A stretch of 37,006 bases of DNA from Deltaproteobacteria bacterium (GTDB lineage Bacteria; Desulfobacterota; Dissulfuribacteria; Dissulfuribacterales; QOAL01). Location of the stretch: positions 1-37,006 of the forward strand of contig JALWNK010000056.1 of assembly GCA_026995935.1 (NCBI GenBank). Direction: 5' to 3'. Positions 5,999 through 16,046 of this stretch are shown piece after piece (positions within the stretch are counted from its first letter, which is position 1; every line of letters begins with the position of its first letter). The notes under the pieces are model-generated. The model worked only from the letters and a program-made list of their open reading frames with translations. It made no database searches and was not told the origin of the DNA. The position numbers and the translations under genes were made by a program.

Positions 5999-6560
5999 GT
6001 TTCAATCCACGCCCCCGCGTGGGGGGCGACGCGCTAAACCACCATTTCCTCCAGCCTGCCCTTAGTTTCAATCCACGCCCCCGCGTGGGGGGCGACAATC
6101 CGCCCCTGCCCGTGTAGGCATCGAGCATGTTTCAATCCACGCCCCCGCGTGGGGGGCGACCAATGTGGCAAGCTCCCTCATTCTCAATGAGGGCATGTTT
6201 CAATCCACGCCCCCGCGTGGGGGGCGACGTCATAAGGCAGTGGAACAGGCTACAGGATGCCAAGTTTCAATCCACGCCCCCGCGTGGGGGGCGACGCGTC
6301 ATCATGGACACCATTGCCTGGGTCCTGGGTTTCAATCCACGCCCCCGCGTGGGGGGCGACGAGGTCATCCGATAACTGGCAGGCCAAACTTTTAGTTTCA
6401 ATCCACGCCCCCGCGTGGGGGGCGACTACTGAGGGGGTGACAGACCCTGCGATCTATGCCAAGTTTCAATCCACGCCCCCGCGTGGGGGGCGACTTGTGA
6501 CCCACTAAAGCCACCACTTCCCCCAAAAGTTTCAATCCACGCCCCCGCGTGGGGGGCGAC
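5999..6560 (-). CRISPR. Type I-C CRISPR array, 9 repeats, 8 spacers
   Basis: Nine identical 32-base repeats start at 5999, 6065, 6129, 6197, 6264, 6329, 6395, 6463 and 6529; spacers are 32-36 bases. As written they begin GTTTCAATCC and end GGGGGGCGAC; the reverse complement ends in GGATTGAAAC, the usual type I-C crRNA orientation. Transcription is therefore toward lower coordinates, the leader is at 6561-6788 beside cas2, and the newest spacer is 6495-6528. CGCCCCC/GGGGGCG forms the repeat hairpin cut by Cas5c. All repeats are perfect, even the trailer one, which suggests a young or recently contracted array. I noticed no spacer matching elsewhere in the window. Confidence 0.98.
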
Positions 6561-6788
6561 AGTTCAAATCTAAGTATAGAAAATTTTATAGAAATTTCAT
6601 CAAATCTTGCGAATATGGCCGAAATCCAATCCCGCAGGGCTCAAAACAAAAAGCATTGGAAAGAAAAAAGAAAAAATTCTATAGGTTACGAATGTGCGAA
6701 CCTCCCTTTGCCTTAGTGTAAAATTTATTTTTAATTTCAATAGGTTATTCATGGTGTTTTGATTTCTTGCTTCAGGTTCGCAATCGAA
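6561..6788 (-). promoter_or_regulatory. CRISPR leader
   Basis: AT-rich non-coding stretch between cas2 and the first repeat, on the leader side predicted by repeat orientation. A TATACT (-10-like, 6573-6578) lies close to the first repeat. A 9-base inverted repeat, TGCGAACCT (6695-6703) and AGGTTCGCA (6774-6782), spans the middle. No open frame here looks real. I cannot fix the promoter. Confidence 0.75.
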
Positions 6789-7079
6789 TCAAATTATTAA
6801 AGGCCCCTCCTGATCAAGAGCCGGTTTTGCTCCCACATGCTCAACTCTTCTTCGCCAATTTTTCCCCAAATAATAGAATCTCAAACTGTCTTTTTCCGGG
6901 TCTATGACATCAATGAGTTTTTGTTTGAAGGTTTCCCATTGGGCGGGATCGACAATACACTCAAAGACTGAAAATTGTACGCGTTGCCCGTAATTTTGAC
7001 ACAATCTGGCAACCTTTCTGAGTCTTTTCTGGCCATTTTGGTCTGTGGTCGAGACATCGTAACTTACAAGTACGAACAT
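6789..7079 (-). CDS. cas2: CRISPR-associated endonuclease Cas2
   Basis: 96 aa, typical length. MFVLVSYDVSTTDQNGQKRL has the ferredoxin-like first strand with the conserved Asp at residue 8; QRVQFSVFECIVDPAQW is the second family block. With Cas1 it forms the integrase that adds spacers at the leader end. It is the last gene of the operon, 20 bases after cas1 and directly before the leader. Confidence 0.97.
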   Translation of the reverse strand: MFVLVSYDVSTTDQNGQKRLRKVARLCQNYGQRVQFSVFECIVDPAQWETFKQKLIDVIDPEKDSLRFYYLGKNWRRRVEHVGAKPALDQEGPLII

Positions 7080-7099
7080 GAATCCTTCCTATATTTCAG

Positions 7100-8131
7100 C
7101 TACTTCCACAAAAAGGGAGGATAACCATCGATATCTCCCCTTATGTAACGGGCGAGTAACTGGGCTTGAACGTGAAAGGCGATGCCAAGTGGAATCTTCT
7201 CTCCAATAAATGGATGAGTGATTACATCCTGCTTCCTTTTTTGATAGGCGGTCAGAACTGTTTTCCTTGTTTCATCATCCATGTAAACTGCACCGGAACC
7301 AGAAGTTGCAAAGCCTTCTGGCCTGATTTGGCCCAAATTTATAAGGCTTAGAACCAAACGGTCAGCAATTACGGGGCGGAATTCCTCCATCATATCAAGA
7401 GCAAGACTTGGTCTTCCAGGTTTGTCACGGTGCAGAAAGCCAACCTGAGGATCAAGACCAACAGCTTCAAGGGCGCTTCTTATGTCATGCAGCACGATGG
7501 TGTATAAAAATGATAAAAGGCAGTTAACCCGGTCCTCTGGAGGGCGTCTGTTTCTGTTTTTAAAAAAGAATTTTTCCTTTTGGTTGGTTATTAGATGATC
7601 AAACACCGAGAAGTAGCTGTTGGCACCGTCTCCTTCCAGCCCTCGGAGCCTGTTTATATCTTTTTCGTTCCTTATTTTTCTTAAAGTGTGCTTTAGTTCC
7701 ACGGAAGCCTTGTGCAATTTCTCAATGTCCACCTTTTCTGCGTGATCACGCTTAGCCCTTTCAATGACCGTCCGGCAGTTATAGAGCTTGCCAATGAGGA
7801 AACTTGCTGAAATTTTTGCTGTTTGCTCCTTATCGTCTGCCAACCGGTACTGTGAGCGTCTTAACAGTACGTTACCCGATACCGGGCCCTGGACCCGGGC
7901 AAGAAACCTGCCTCTTTCGGTGAGGAAAGATATCCCGATGTTTTTTTCTCCGCAAAATCCCATCAGGAAGGGGCTGCATGAAACATTTCCAAAACAGACT
8001 ATGCTGCCAATGGTATGCGCTGGGAGTCTTAGACGGATGCTACCGTCCAGTTTTACTGCTATGGTCTCGCCATCCTTTTTCAAGTATGCGCCCTGGCTCG
8101 TAACATAAAGTGTGTTAAGAAGCTTTTTCAT
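7100..8131 (-). CDS. cas1: CRISPR-associated integrase Cas1, type I-C
   Basis: 343 aa, full length for subtype I-C. Catalytic metal ligands are visible: Glu166 in RGLEGDGANSYF, His234 in GFLHRDKPGRPSLALD, and the acidic cluster LDMMEEFRP (about 245-253). The N-terminal beta domain (MKKLLNTLYVTSQGAYLKKD) is normal. It overlaps the cas4 stop by four bases, so the adaptation genes are translationally coupled. Confidence 0.98.
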   Translation of the reverse strand: MKKLLNTLYVTSQGAYLKKDGETIAVKLDGSIRLRLPAHTIGSIVCFGNVSCSPFLMGFCGEKNIGISFLTERGRFLARVQGPVSGNVLLRRSQYRLADDKEQTAKISASFLIGKLYNCRTVIERAKRDHAEKVDIEKLHKASVELKHTLRKIRNEKDINRLRGLEGDGANSYFSVFDHLITNQKEKFFFKNRNRRPPEDRVNCLLSFLYTIVLHDIRSALEAVGLDPQVGFLHRDKPGRPSLALDMMEEFRPVIADRLVLSLINLGQIRPEGFATSGSGAVYMDDETRKTVLTAYQKRKQDVITHPFIGEKIPLGIAFHVQAQLLARYIRGDIDGYPPFLWK

Positions 8132-8790
8132 AGGGAATCCAGGGCGCTATTAATAAAGTCATGGACACTGAGATCCACCCCGATTTCGGGCATGCAAAGG
8201 TCTTTCATGGAACACCGAGAGCATTTTGATGACCTGGATGGTGGGGGAGTAATGCCAGAAAAAATAAGTTCATGGAGTCTTTTTGCTGAGTCGGCTGTCT
8301 TTTGTCTCAGTTTCCTGTCAAAAGGCACTTTTTCGCGTCTTCTAGTCTTTCCATAAAATAGAAAGCCATACTTAACAGGGGTGCCAAGCTGCTCCTCAAG
8401 GCAAATGGCCTGGGCGCACAGCTGGACCCTGTCCCAGTCCAGGGTCTCTGCCTTTGGACGGCCGCGTTTATATTCAACAGGCCGGGGAGTCCATATCTCA
8501 CCACCGTTAGCAGTTTTTCTGACGAATTCTACTGCATCTGCCTTGCCATAAAGGCCAAGGGCGTAAGATCTAAGCATTAATCCATATTCCACCCTGATGT
8601 CATTGCCCGGCCGGGTTCCTCCCTGGTCCACCCTTTTATGTAAATTGCGACCTTGAGCAGTGAAATAATTTTCTTCCCACAGGCCTTCTATGTGGATCAA
8701 GGCACACTGTCTTTCGCAAAAAAGAAGGTGCTGAATTGCTGATAACTGCAACAGTTCACTGTCCTTATATACCCGCTCTGGCCTATTCAT
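8128..8790 (-). CDS. cas4: CRISPR-associated exonuclease Cas4
   Basis: 220 aa RecB-family nuclease that trims prespacers and selects the PAM in type I-C adaptation. Cys25 (FCERQC) with Cys189, Cys192 and Cys198 (KCSRCSMKDLC) should hold the [4Fe-4S] cluster; Asp85 (GKADAVEF) and the Glu/Lys of PVEYKRGRP form the nuclease site, followed by QLCAQAICLEE. The ATG overlaps the stop of hicA by eight bases (ATGAATAG), so cas4 translation may depend on reading through a toxin gene. Confidence 0.97.
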   Translation of the reverse strand: MNRPERVYKDSELLQLSAIQHLLFCERQCALIHIEGLWEENYFTAQGRNLHKRVDQGGTRPGNDIRVEYGLMLRSYALGLYGKADAVEFVRKTANGGEIWTPRPVEYKRGRPKAETLDWDRVQLCAQAICLEEQLGTPVKYGFLFYGKTRRREKVPFDRKLRQKTADSAKRLHELIFSGITPPPSRSSKCSRCSMKDLCMPEIGVDLSVHDFINSALDSL

Positions 8791-9013
8791 TACCTGTTTC
8801 GAATTCGGTTTTACTGATCCCGCTTTGCCTAATTATGGACATAAGAGTTCCACGTTTTAGGGATTTGTGGTTTGGAACAGGAACGGTAACAGTTGTATTT
8901 GGCAATCGTTTTTGCATAACTATGTGACTGCCCTTTCGCCTTACTTCCAAAAATCCGTGTGCTTCAAGTATCTTGCAGACGTCCTTCCCAGATAAACTTC
9001 TAAGTTTAGGCAA
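8783..9013 (-). CDS. hicA: HicA-type mRNA interferase toxin inside the cas operon
   Basis: 76 aa, YcfA/HicA dsRBD-like toxin. SGKDVCKILEAHGFLEVRRK then GSHIVMQKR carries the catalytic histidine (His30), and the basic patch is intact, so it should be active. It starts at a TTG that overlaps the hicB stop, with GAGGTAG just upstream. Order here is antitoxin first, the reverse of the classic hicA-hicB order but known in the family. It lies between cas7 and cas4 and overlaps cas4. Confidence 0.92.
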   Translation of the reverse strand: MPKLRSLSGKDVCKILEAHGFLEVRRKGSHIVMQKRLPNTTVTVPVPNHKSLKRGTLMSIIRQSGISKTEFETGNE

Positions 9014-9227
9014 TTGCTACCTCTATCGGGGAGATAAAAATTTCGGTTTTAAGGCGCTCATCGATCTCTTCAGGAGACGCCGTTTCAAAAAAAAGTTCGA
9101 CGGCTTCTGATAAATTCCTTTTCGCCTCTTCAACAGTCCTTCCCTGAGAGGCAATATCCAGTTCGGGACAAAGGGCAACATACATGTCGTCTTCTTTGTT
9201 GAGTATGGCAGTTAGATATTTTTTCAT
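9006..9227 (-). CDS. hicB: HicB-type antitoxin inside the cas operon
   Basis: 73 aa with the degraded RNase H fold of HicB: KKYLTAILNKEDDMYVALCP then ELDIASQGRTVEEAKRNLSE. It lacks the C-terminal DNA-binding helix found in longer HicBs, so on its own it may not repress transcription. GAGG lies upstream of the ATG. Expected to bind and inhibit HicA. Only 54 bases separate it from the cas7 stop, and a hairpin occupies part of that gap. Confidence 0.92.
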   Translation of the reverse strand: MKKYLTAILNKEDDMYVALCPELDIASQGRTVEEAKRNLSEAVELFFETASPEEIDERLKTEIFISPIEVAIA

Positions 9228-9262
9228 GGCTTATATCCTCGCATTTTTAAGGCCTAGAAATG

Positions 9263-9283
9263 AAAAAGGCCTTGAGCCTTTTT
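9263..9283 (-). terminator. Hairpin with A/T flanks at the cas7 stop
   Basis: On the minus strand AAAAAGGC, five-base loop TCAAG, GCCTTTTT: an 8-bp perfect stem with the T-run forming its 3' arm. It starts at the cas7 stop codon. It resembles an intrinsic terminator or attenuator and would split the interference genes from hicBA-cas4-cas1-cas2. The stem is only three G-C/C-G pairs deep, so it may be partial. Confidence 0.5.
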
Positions 9284-10321
9284 ATGGTTTTTCTATCAAT
9301 TCTACTCCCTTGGGAGCGTTGTCCTCGTCTATTAGTACTTCATAATCTTCATACTTTCGTGCCGGGCCATCTATTTCCTCTTTCTTCTTGACCTTAACCA
9401 GATCAAAAAGCACATGGGCTGGGGCATTACCAAGCTCTGAGTCATGCTTGAATATGATAAGTTTTCTTGTGGCCATTTCTCCACGGGCTGCTGAACGGTC
9501 ATGATCAAACATGTTAAGCAGGGCATCCCACAAAAGTTCAAGGTCTCCTTCTGAAAAATCGGTCTGCTTGGCAAGGGGAGCCGAAACGAATCCGTGGGCA
9601 CGGTAAAGACCGTAGGGTACAATAGCTTTTCTTGCCCCCAACCCTTTGTCATCCGGGTTATCAACACTAACTGCCGCCGTTCGAGACATTGCCACATCCA
9701 ATGCTACTATAGGATCAATGCTCCTGGCAAAAGTCAACTGAACTGGACCGCGTACTTGTCCGCAGGTTTTATCACCCGTTGACATAACAGCACCAAAGGT
9801 TCTGACATCAAAAAAATTCTTGCACATCCATTTTTTTGCCATGATCTTTTTGCTGTCAACAAAAAGCTCCTTCAGTTTGGCTTTAGCGGCATCAGAGATA
9901 TCTTTCAATTTCCAAACAGCCTTCTTTGCTTTATCAATATTAGACCCGAGTCTAAGAAAGATACGTTCATCCTCAAATCCTACCCCTTCAGGATAATTTT
10001 GGTAATCACGCAATTCTGGTAACAGATCAGCAGGGACTGAAATGTAAAGTTTCTCGTCATCAAGTGCTTTGTGTGCCCGTCTATGATGTTCAGAAAGGTA
10101 TGCTCCCTCACGAACATGGATCTCATAAGGAGAAACATTTTTTTTTACCATATCCACATAATTTCTCACCTTACGCTTCAAGCACACATCGGTGGTGATT
10201 CCGTGGCCGGTCTCTGGATCGATCCGGGGCAAATTACCACCGTCCGGGTCGCCATTGGGATTGCCATTCTTGACATCGAACAACAGGACAAACTCATAGC
10301 GGTTTTTGATTGCTTCACTCA

Positions 10322-10322
<1 letters not shown>
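9282..10322 (-). CDS. cas7: Cascade backbone protein Cas7c (Csd2)
   Basis: 346 aa. LLFDVKNGNPNGDPDGGNLP is the Csd2 signature, followed by TTDVCLKRKVRNYVDM and FGAVMSTGDKTCGQVRGPVQ. Cas7c copies wrap the crRNA in the type I-C Cascade. It is somewhat longer than the roughly 280-300 aa I expect for this family; the extra length seems to lie in the middle (about residues 85-160). The ATG overlaps the cas8c stop by one base (TAATG) with GGAGG upstream. Confidence 0.97.
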
Positions 10323-12732
<2,410 letters not shown>

Positions 12733-12764
12733 TCACCTCCATACCACACACTTTTTGAATATTT

Positions 12765-14957
12765 TCATCCGAAAAAGGCCTCCCCCTGCGGAGGGGTGCA
12801 TTTTAGCCCGGTGGCATCTGAATAGAGTTCTGCCGAGCGCAATACCCAGACACCTGGGGGCAGATTTTCAAGCCAGTTTTCTATTTCCTTAAGCTGGTAG
12901 GGATAAACCTGCACCGTGTACTGTTGCAGCTTACGCAGGATACCGCCCTTATGATCCGCGTGTTCAAGGGCGTGGACTAGGCGCACCGCCTCCTCGTCAA
13001 CGGCAATAATCACCGGCACGGTGGCAGACTCGATCATCTGGAAGCGGGCCAGATCTTTGAATTGGATATCTCCTCCGGCAGCCTTTTGACAATCGGCGAT
13101 AATTCCGTCCATGTCCATCCGTTGAGAATTCTTCCAGAAATACTCCTCAAAATAGTTACGAACGCACTCCGGCTCGGTGAGGCGGCCGGAAAAACGGTCA
13201 AAGAGTTTTTCTGCCGCCTGGGCAGCCTGTTTGAAAAAGGAGCAGTCCCTGTTTTGGGGAAAGGCAAAGACCGAGACCAGACGAGGGGATTTGTGCAAGC
13301 CATTACGGTTGCAACGTCCCGCAGCCTGGGCAATGGAGTCGATTCCAGCCACGGCCCGGAACACAGCAGGAAAATCGACATCCACACCTGCCTCTATCAG
13401 CTGGGTGCTGACCACCCGACATGGAAGATTGTTTTCCGACTGTAGCCTTCTTCTGATCTCTTCGAGTTTTTCACTACGGTGGGCCGGATGCATCAGTGCA
13501 CTTAAATGAATGTTCTCTTCCGATTCCGGCAGGGCTGTGAAGATATCCAGGGCTTGCTTGCGGGTGTTGACGATGCACAAAACCTGATTGTGCTCCATGA
13601 GCCTCTCTGCCACCTCGGTTTCAGTCAGTGTACCGATAAAACGCTCCTCGGTACGCTTCAAATTTGCAAACAGGGCAGGAACATCACGAATAATCTCGGC
13701 ATCGACCTTGAGTCCAGCCTTGAAATTGTCAGAATAGTTGATCGCGGGCTGGGTGGCGGTACAAAGTACTGTAGTGACCTTGTAATTGGCTGATAATTCC
13801 TTGATGACCTCTAGGCATGGTTTGAGTTTCTCCACCGGGATCGCTTGCACCTCGTCAAAGATGACAACACTGTCGGCCACATTATGCAGTTTGCGGCAGC
13901 GGGATGTTCTATTTGCAAAGAACGAATCGAAAAACTGGACATTGGTGGTGACAATCACCGGCGCATCCCAGTTCTCTGCCGCCAGCTTGTGCTTCCAATT
14001 CTTGTCATCAGTGATGAAGTTACAGTGATGCTCCAGTACCGCATCATCGCCCAGCATCTGCCGGAAGACCCGGGCGTTTTGTTCAATGATACTGGTAAAG
14101 GGAATTACGTAGATGATCCGTCTTTTGCCATGTTTCAGGGCATGGTTTAGGGCAAAGGCCAGCGAGGCCAGCGTCTTACCACCCCCAGTCGGAACGGTGA
14201 GAGAATAAGTTCCCGGAGGCTTGTTAGCCGCCTCCAGACAATCTGCCAGTACTAACTCGCGTTGTTTATTGACATTTAGTCCTGGGTCTGCCTTTGCCCT
14301 AAGTTTGTTAAATTCCTTCCAAAACCGAGCATGTGACTCCTCGATGTCTGGATAGTCACCGCGCTGGGTAAAACGCTCTGGATCAAGAAATTTTTCAGTA
14401 TCAAGGAAATCAGCATCAACTAAACATGAAAAAATCATGCGGGCTAAGAACTGTATCTGAAATCCGAACCGCTCTGGCTCCATGGCAAAGGGAAGTTCTT
14501 CGGTCAGTTCGGCCACTGTGTGAGGAAACGAGATATCTGCCAAAGGGATTGCAAGTTTTTCCCGCAGGGCTGCCGATCCTGTGTCATTCCAGTTCGGCAA
14601 GCCACCATGATGGCCGGCAATGCAGTACGCAAGTAGTTTACCAGCCTGTTTAGAACGGTTGAATAGCAACTTTGCCCCTTCAGCCGCATGGTTGGGGTGG
14701 CCTTTGTAATGCTCGGAAAATTCATCAATGATTCCATTGAACCGGCGGAGGTAGGCCTGCCATGTCTTGGTACCCTTTCCAAGGTCATGCCACAGCCCTG
14801 CAAGGTACGCCCACTTTTCGCCTCCAAACGGCCTGGCAAAACCCGCTGCCAATTCGGCAACATTTTTTAAGTGCTCTTCCAGGGGCTGCCACTTATCAGG
14901 TGGTTCATTGGGCAGGCTATGGGCGTAAAATGCTTGCGGCCGTTGGCACTTATTCAT
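12765..14957 (-). CDS. cas3: CRISPR-associated nuclease-helicase Cas3
   Basis: 730 aa fusion of an N-terminal HD nuclease with an SF2 helicase. His29, His57-Asp58 (GLWHDLGKG), and the later GHPNHAAEGA and AGHHGG histidines form the HD site. Walker A PTGGGKT is at 256-262, DEVQ at 368-371, and motif VI QAAGRCNRNG near 565. All key residues are present, so the effector should be active. It is the first gene of the operon, with about 160 bases from the proposed promoter. No strong ribosome-binding site precedes the ATG. Confidence 0.98.
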   Translation of the reverse strand: MNKCQRPQAFYAHSLPNEPPDKWQPLEEHLKNVAELAAGFARPFGGEKWAYLAGLWHDLGKGTKTWQAYLRRFNGIIDEFSEHYKGHPNHAAEGAKLLFNRSKQAGKLLAYCIAGHHGGLPNWNDTGSAALREKLAIPLADISFPHTVAELTEELPFAMEPERFGFQIQFLARMIFSCLVDADFLDTEKFLDPERFTQRGDYPDIEESHARFWKEFNKLRAKADPGLNVNKQRELVLADCLEAANKPPGTYSLTVPTGGGKTLASLAFALNHALKHGKRRIIYVIPFTSIIEQNARVFRQMLGDDAVLEHHCNFITDDKNWKHKLAAENWDAPVIVTTNVQFFDSFFANRTSRCRKLHNVADSVVIFDEVQAIPVEKLKPCLEVIKELSANYKVTTVLCTATQPAINYSDNFKAGLKVDAEIIRDVPALFANLKRTEERFIGTLTETEVAERLMEHNQVLCIVNTRKQALDIFTALPESEENIHLSALMHPAHRSEKLEEIRRRLQSENNLPCRVVSTQLIEAGVDVDFPAVFRAVAGIDSIAQAAGRCNRNGLHKSPRLVSVFAFPQNRDCSFFKQAAQAAEKLFDRFSGRLTEPECVRNYFEEYFWKNSQRMDMDGIIADCQKAAGGDIQFKDLARFQMIESATVPVIIAVDEEAVRLVHALEHADHKGGILRKLQQYTVQVYPYQLKEIENWLENLPPGVWVLRSAELYSDATGLKCTPPQGEAFFG

Positions 14958-15124
14958 GATAAAGATTTGGGAACCATGTATCTTATGAGCAGACTGGTTC
15001 TGTTAAGCCACATGATTTGCCAAGCGGATTCCTTGAAGGCCCCGTTTTTATAAGGTCCTTTAACTGAAAAAATCCCTGGAAAATTACGCATTGAGCTGAC
15101 GACCAACCATCATTGATTACTTCA

Positions 15125-15153
15125 ATATAACAAAAAATTACACTAAGTCGCAA
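15125..15153 (-). promoter_or_regulatory. Candidate promoter of the cas operon
   Basis: Minus-strand TTGCGA (15148-15153), 17 bases, TTATAT (15125-15130), about 165 bases upstream of cas3. The stretch 14958-15160 has no gene. The long untranslated leader could hold control elements, but I see no clear hairpin. Confidence 0.55.
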
Positions 15154-15160
15154 TAACCTC

Positions 15161-16027
15161 CTACCCCAAACAAATAAGAAACACCCCTGCCACCATGAGG
15201 GCTGCTCCAAGGAGACGAAAGCCAATCCCGGGTTCCTTGAAGAAGAGGCAGCCAATGAGCACGCCAAAAAGCACGCTGGTTCGCTTCACTGCAATCATGT
15301 AGGCAGCAGGGGCAAGGCTTATGGCCCACATGTGGGATATGACCATTGCCGATTGGGCCAGGCCCACAAAAAGCACTCCCTTTGGGCATCTTTCCAGCAC
15401 CTCTTTAGGATTTGTCCTGAAGATCAGGGCAAGGACGCAGGTGGCAAACACGCCGTGGATAATGAAGTAGAAGCTTGCAAAGAAGGTGGGGTTTGAGTGC
15501 TGGATGGCAAGCTTTCCAAGGACAGAGGTTATGGAGTAGATGAAGGCCACAGCGAGCATGAGGATAGAGCCCTGCTCCCTGAACATGGCTCTTATGGGTT
15601 CTGTAAGGCCATGTCTTAAACTTGGAAGGTAGAGTGTGTAGCTGCCTGAAACTATGAGCATTATACCGGCGATTCCTGCGGCTTTCAGGTGCTCTCCAAG
15701 TATCAAAGCCCCTGTAAGTATCATGAATGCAGGCGTAAATGCGAGAAAGGGCAGGGTAAGAGAAAGGGGTGAGACCCTGAGGGCCTTCATGTAAAGGAGA
15801 AGGGCCGAAGTTTCAAGGGGAAGAAGAACCAAAAGGGTCTTCCAGAAGGTAGAGTCAAGGTGTGGAAATCCAGTATAAAAGAGCAGGGGAGCCAGGAAAA
15901 AAATTGGGGCAATTACCCTTCCAATTGCCATTCTTATTGTTGCCAGGGGTTTTAGGTACGCCTTTGTAAGGGCGTCGCTCGTTGCAGTAAGAAGGGCTGT
16001 GGCAAGGGCAATGGGAAGCCAGTTCAT
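15161..16027 (-). CDS. EamA/DMT-family transporter
   Basis: 288 aa, ten predicted membrane helices in two EamA repeats (about 1-140 and 150-288), as in drug/metabolite transporters. Helix-end motifs ALRVSPLSLTLPFLAFTPAF and LAPAAYMIAVKRTSVLFGVL with LGEHL and FFKEPG are the usual DMT landmarks. Substrate cannot be told. It begins 19 bases after the cytochrome gene on the same strand, so they may share a transcript. Confidence 0.88.
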   Translation of the reverse strand: MNWLPIALATALLTATSDALTKAYLKPLATIRMAIGRVIAPIFFLAPLLFYTGFPHLDSTFWKTLLVLLPLETSALLLYMKALRVSPLSLTLPFLAFTPAFMILTGALILGEHLKAAGIAGIMLIVSGSYTLYLPSLRHGLTEPIRAMFREQGSILMLAVAFIYSITSVLGKLAIQHSNPTFFASFYFIIHGVFATCVLALIFRTNPKEVLERCPKGVLFVGLAQSAMVISHMWAISLAPAAYMIAVKRTSVLFGVLIGCLFFKEPGIGFRLLGAALMVAGVFLICLG

Positions 16028-16046
16028 CTATTCATTTTTGTCTATT

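Noticed and set aside
6127-6508. Open frames of 76-83 codons across the CRISPR array with repeated NPRPRVGGD or STPPRGGR
   Set aside because: They are translations of the 32-base repeat in shifting frames; the periodicity comes from the array and no start signal exists.
5999-6560. Array direction along the plus strand
   Set aside because: Type I-C repeats end in ATTGAAAC in the crRNA sense, which here is the minus strand, and the AT-rich leader lies on the cas2 side.
13034-13387. Frames of about 110-125 codons inside cas3 on both strands
   Set aside because: They are shadows of the intact Cas3 helicase domain.
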